The notes under the pieces: model-generated
Database searches by the model: none
The model's input: only the letters and a program-made list of their open reading frames with translations
Told to the model about the DNA's origin: nothing
Made by a program: the position numbers and the translations under genes
Shown: one piece after another, positions 62,351 through 64,000 of the stretch
Position numbering within the stretch: the stretch's first letter is position 1
How the letters are laid out: each line of letters starts with the position of its first letter
Assembly: GCF_000430685.1 (NCBI RefSeq)
Contig: NZ_AUMM01000011.1
Location: 1 to 64,000 of the forward strand
Reading direction: 5' to 3'
Source of the DNA: Tuberibacillus calidus DSM 17572
GTDB taxonomy: Bacteria > Bacillota > Bacilli > Bacillales > Sporolactobacillaceae
DNA length: 64,000 bases

Positions 62351-63205
62351 TTAATTTTCATCAGAAATATTTCTGTTTACTTTTTCCGCATCGATATACT
62401 CTTCTAATGTTAAACCATGGGCATAGATAAAGCTAGCGGCTTTGACCCCAACGTAGCGCAAATGCCATGGTTCGTACTCATATCCTGTAATCGATTCTTT
62501 GCCTTTCGGATAACGAATAATGAATCCATACTTATGGGCATTTTGGGCCACCCATTTTCCCGCTTCCGTGTTTCCGAAATCGCTCGTCAACGGATCGGGT
62601 TGTGTGAGCATCTCCTCACAGGTAATATCCATGGCAAGTCCTGTTTGATGCTCGCTCGTACCGGGGGCAGCACTGATTTGATCAGCTTTCTTTTTCCCTA
62701 GTTTCTCGACATTATGTTGATAAACAGCAACCTGCCGCTCATAGGAACGATATCCGGATTCCCCGTAAAGCTTAAATCCTGCCTGTTTAGCTGCGGCAAA
62801 AAGCTTTTCAAGGGCCTCTGCTGCATCCTTTCGCATTTCCCGTTTTTCAATTTTATCCGCATACGGAAATGGTACGTCTGGATAAACTAAGTTTTCAGGT
62901 GTATAACCATCGGGCAATTTATGTGTTTTATTGACTAAAGCCAAAATGGATTGCGGATTGGCGATGACAGTAATGGCACCGTCTTCTTCAGGCTTTTGTT
63001 GTTTTACTTGTCCTTCACTATTCTGTGGTTTTGCCGTTTCCTGCGCCTCTTTTTTTGGCTGTGCGGAAGCGGCATCGTTATTAGCTTCTTGCTTTTCTTG
63101 ATGTGTTTTGGCAGGTTCCTCTTTTTCGGCAACGTGCCCACCGCATGCCGTAAGCGAAAATGCCGTTGTCAGAACCGATAGTAGTGTGATTGTACGTTTC
63201 AACAT
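62351..63205 (-). CDS. D-alanyl-D-alanine carboxypeptidase, M15B (LdcB/VanY-type) lipoprotein
   Basis: A 284-residue secreted peptidase. The signal peptide ends in a lipobox (SLTACGG, Cys21), followed by an ~60-residue Lys/Glu/Gln/Ala-rich linker, then the M15B domain. Zinc-site and catalytic motifs: GYRSYERQVAVYQ, SAAPGTSEHQTGLAMDIT (His, Asp) and YEPWHLRYVG (Glu, His). It trims D-Ala (or L,D-bonds) from peptidoglycan peptides at the outer membrane face; close to B. subtilis YodJ. ATG at 63205 follows GAAGGAG. Confidence 0.9.
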   Translation of the reverse strand: MLKRTITLLSVLTTAFSLTACGGHVAEKEEPAKTHQEKQEANNDAASAQPKKEAQETAKPQNSEGQVKQQKPEEDGAITVIANPQSILALVNKTHKLPDGYTPENLVYPDVPFPYADKIEKREMRKDAAEALEKLFAAAKQAGFKLYGESGYRSYERQVAVYQHNVEKLGKKKADQISAAPGTSEHQTGLAMDITCEEMLTQPDPLTSDFGNTEAGKWVAQNAHKYGFIIRYPKGKESITGYEYEPWHLRYVGVKAASFIYAHGLTLEEYIDAEKVNRNISDEN

Positions 63206-63268
63206 GAATGGGTCTCCTTCATTATAACGAAATGAAAAAAAATCATAGGATTCGCATGATCTGACATG

Positions 63269-64000
63269 TTACGCATTCGTCACCAGCGATTCATGCTCGA
63301 ATAGGCGGTCGAGTTCTTTTTTAATTGCTGACACGCCTTCTTCAACCGAAGTAACGTGTAGCGGAATGGTGAGCCGCTCGTATTGCTCATGTGTATGACG
63401 GTATCTCGGATCATAATAATCGGTTAATAACAAACGAACAAACCTCTCCCAGTCCCCGGAAAGAAACGCTTCATCGAGTTGAGCTTTAAGCTGTGGCTTT
63501 AAATATTTTTGTAAATTATAATACGCTTCCGTGATTTCAGCTTTATGCTTTATTGGGTCGTATTCATCAATGATCGCTTTTACGCGTTTTTCAAATGGAT
63601 ATTCAATGAAAAGCCCAATGCCGCATCGTTTACCTTCAATAATAAAATCGGGAAGAACGATGCGCCCAATGCGCTTGCTTTCCGCTTCAATAATATAAAA
63701 CGGTGCTTGGTCTGTCAGTGCCATGAGTCTTTCCCATAAACGGCATTCAAAAGCTTTCTGGGAAATCGGGTTTTGTCCGACTGCCCCGAAAATCGAACCC
63801 CGGTGACCCGCAAGTTCTTCTAAGTTAATCACGGGATAACCCTCTTCTTCGAGCTTATGAAGCATGTCCGTCTTGCGACTGCCGGTATAGCCCTCAATGA
63901 TCACAAAGGGTTTATTGAGACGAGCGAAATGGTTAAGATCTTCGGTAATTTTTTTTCGAAAAGAACGGATCCCCCCTTTTAATTGCAAGCATGGGATACC
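63269..64000 (-). CDS. mnmH: tRNA 2-selenouridine synthase, C-terminal part (runs off the window)
   Basis: The readable part is the P-loop domain of MnmH/SelU, which replaces sulfur by selenium in 2-thiouridine at tRNA position 34 using selenophosphate from SelD. After LKGGIRSFRKK come FVIIEGYTGSRKTDMLHKLEEEGYPVINLEELAGHRGS-type segments (EGYPVINLEELAGHRGSIFG), then FECRLWERL and IIEAESKRIGRIVLP, all family-typical. The N-terminal rhodanese domain with its active Cys lies beyond 64000, since the frame is open to the edge. The Walker A reads GYTGSRKT, with Arg in place of the last Gly. Confidence 0.88.
   Translation of the reverse strand, partial: GIPCLQLKGGIRSFRKKITEDLNHFARLNKPFVIIEGYTGSRKTDMLHKLEEEGYPVINLEELAGHRGSIFGAVGQNPISQKAFECRLWERLMALTDQAPFYIIEAESKRIGRIVLPDFIIEGKRCGIGLFIEYPFEKRVKAIIDEYDPIKHKAEITEAYYNLQKYLKPQLKAQLDEAFLSGDWERFVRLLLTDYYDPRYRHTHEQYERLTIPLHVTSVEEGVSAIKKELDRLFEHESLVTNA

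Overview
The window looks like a chromosomal segment of an endospore-forming member of the order Bacillales (Firmicutes). Evidence includes spore-type transglutaminase (Tgl), KapB (kinase-associated phosphorelay protein), an FbpB-type small protein, an IDEAL-domain protein, the two-module dynamin DynA, a neighbouring ccdC / DUF2621 pair, a trpS T-box leader, HPr with both His15 and Ser46, strong GGAGG ribosome-binding sites and frequent TTG/GTG starts. No species can be assigned from sequence reading alone.

Layout. 0-3.5 kb: an insertion sequence (cut by the window edge) has truncated a PAS sensor gene; then an M42 peptidase, an ATPase-like protein with an eroded P-loop and a two-helix membrane protein. 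3.8-9.1 kb: kapB-thyA-folA, an HpaB-type flavin monooxygenase, and an unknown gene translationally coupled to tgl. 9.1-9.8 kb: a non-coding array of three ~145-bp units built from inverted repeats. 9.8-28.4 kb: housekeeping genes (trhO, bacilliredoxin, fhs, an RNase H-like protein, an EamA exporter, dynA, cshA, zwf, an MFS pump, dat), a frameshifted lipoprotein gene, a GDSL hydrolase and a 40-residue FbpB-like protein.

28.5-38.4 kb: a catabolic island read here as L-lysine degradation. L-lysine 6-dehydrogenase, an aldehyde dehydrogenase and an IclR regulator form one operon. A PLP aminotransferase and a ThDP enzyme form a divergent operon. A class III CoA-transferase and an acyl-CoA dehydrogenase with glutaryl-CoA dehydrogenase-like substrate residues form a third. 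Together they could take lysine through 2-aminoadipate, 2-oxoadipate, glutarate semialdehyde/glutarate and glutaryl-CoA to crotonyl-CoA. The ThDP-decarboxylase step is inference.

38.6-46.8 kb: DedA, M20 dipeptidase, SDR, MFS, DUF3231 protein and aconitase. 46.9-51.5 kb: selA, selD and selB. selD is itself a selenoprotein gene with an in-frame UGA at the active-site position and a hairpin just downstream. The tRNA-Sec gene lies at 60.4 kb and the 2-selenouridine synthase gene mnmH runs off the right edge, so the window carries the complete selenocysteine machinery plus tRNA selenation. 51.6-64 kb also holds a radical SAM/SPASM protein, T-box-controlled trpS, a flavin reductase (possible HpaC partner), a nagA-nagB-nagR-HPr cluster, an acyltransferase, a His/Gly/Tyr-rich 61-residue protein, a Gln/Ala-rich coiled-coil protein, tRNA-Gln, DUF2621, ccdC and a VanY-type carboxypeptidase.
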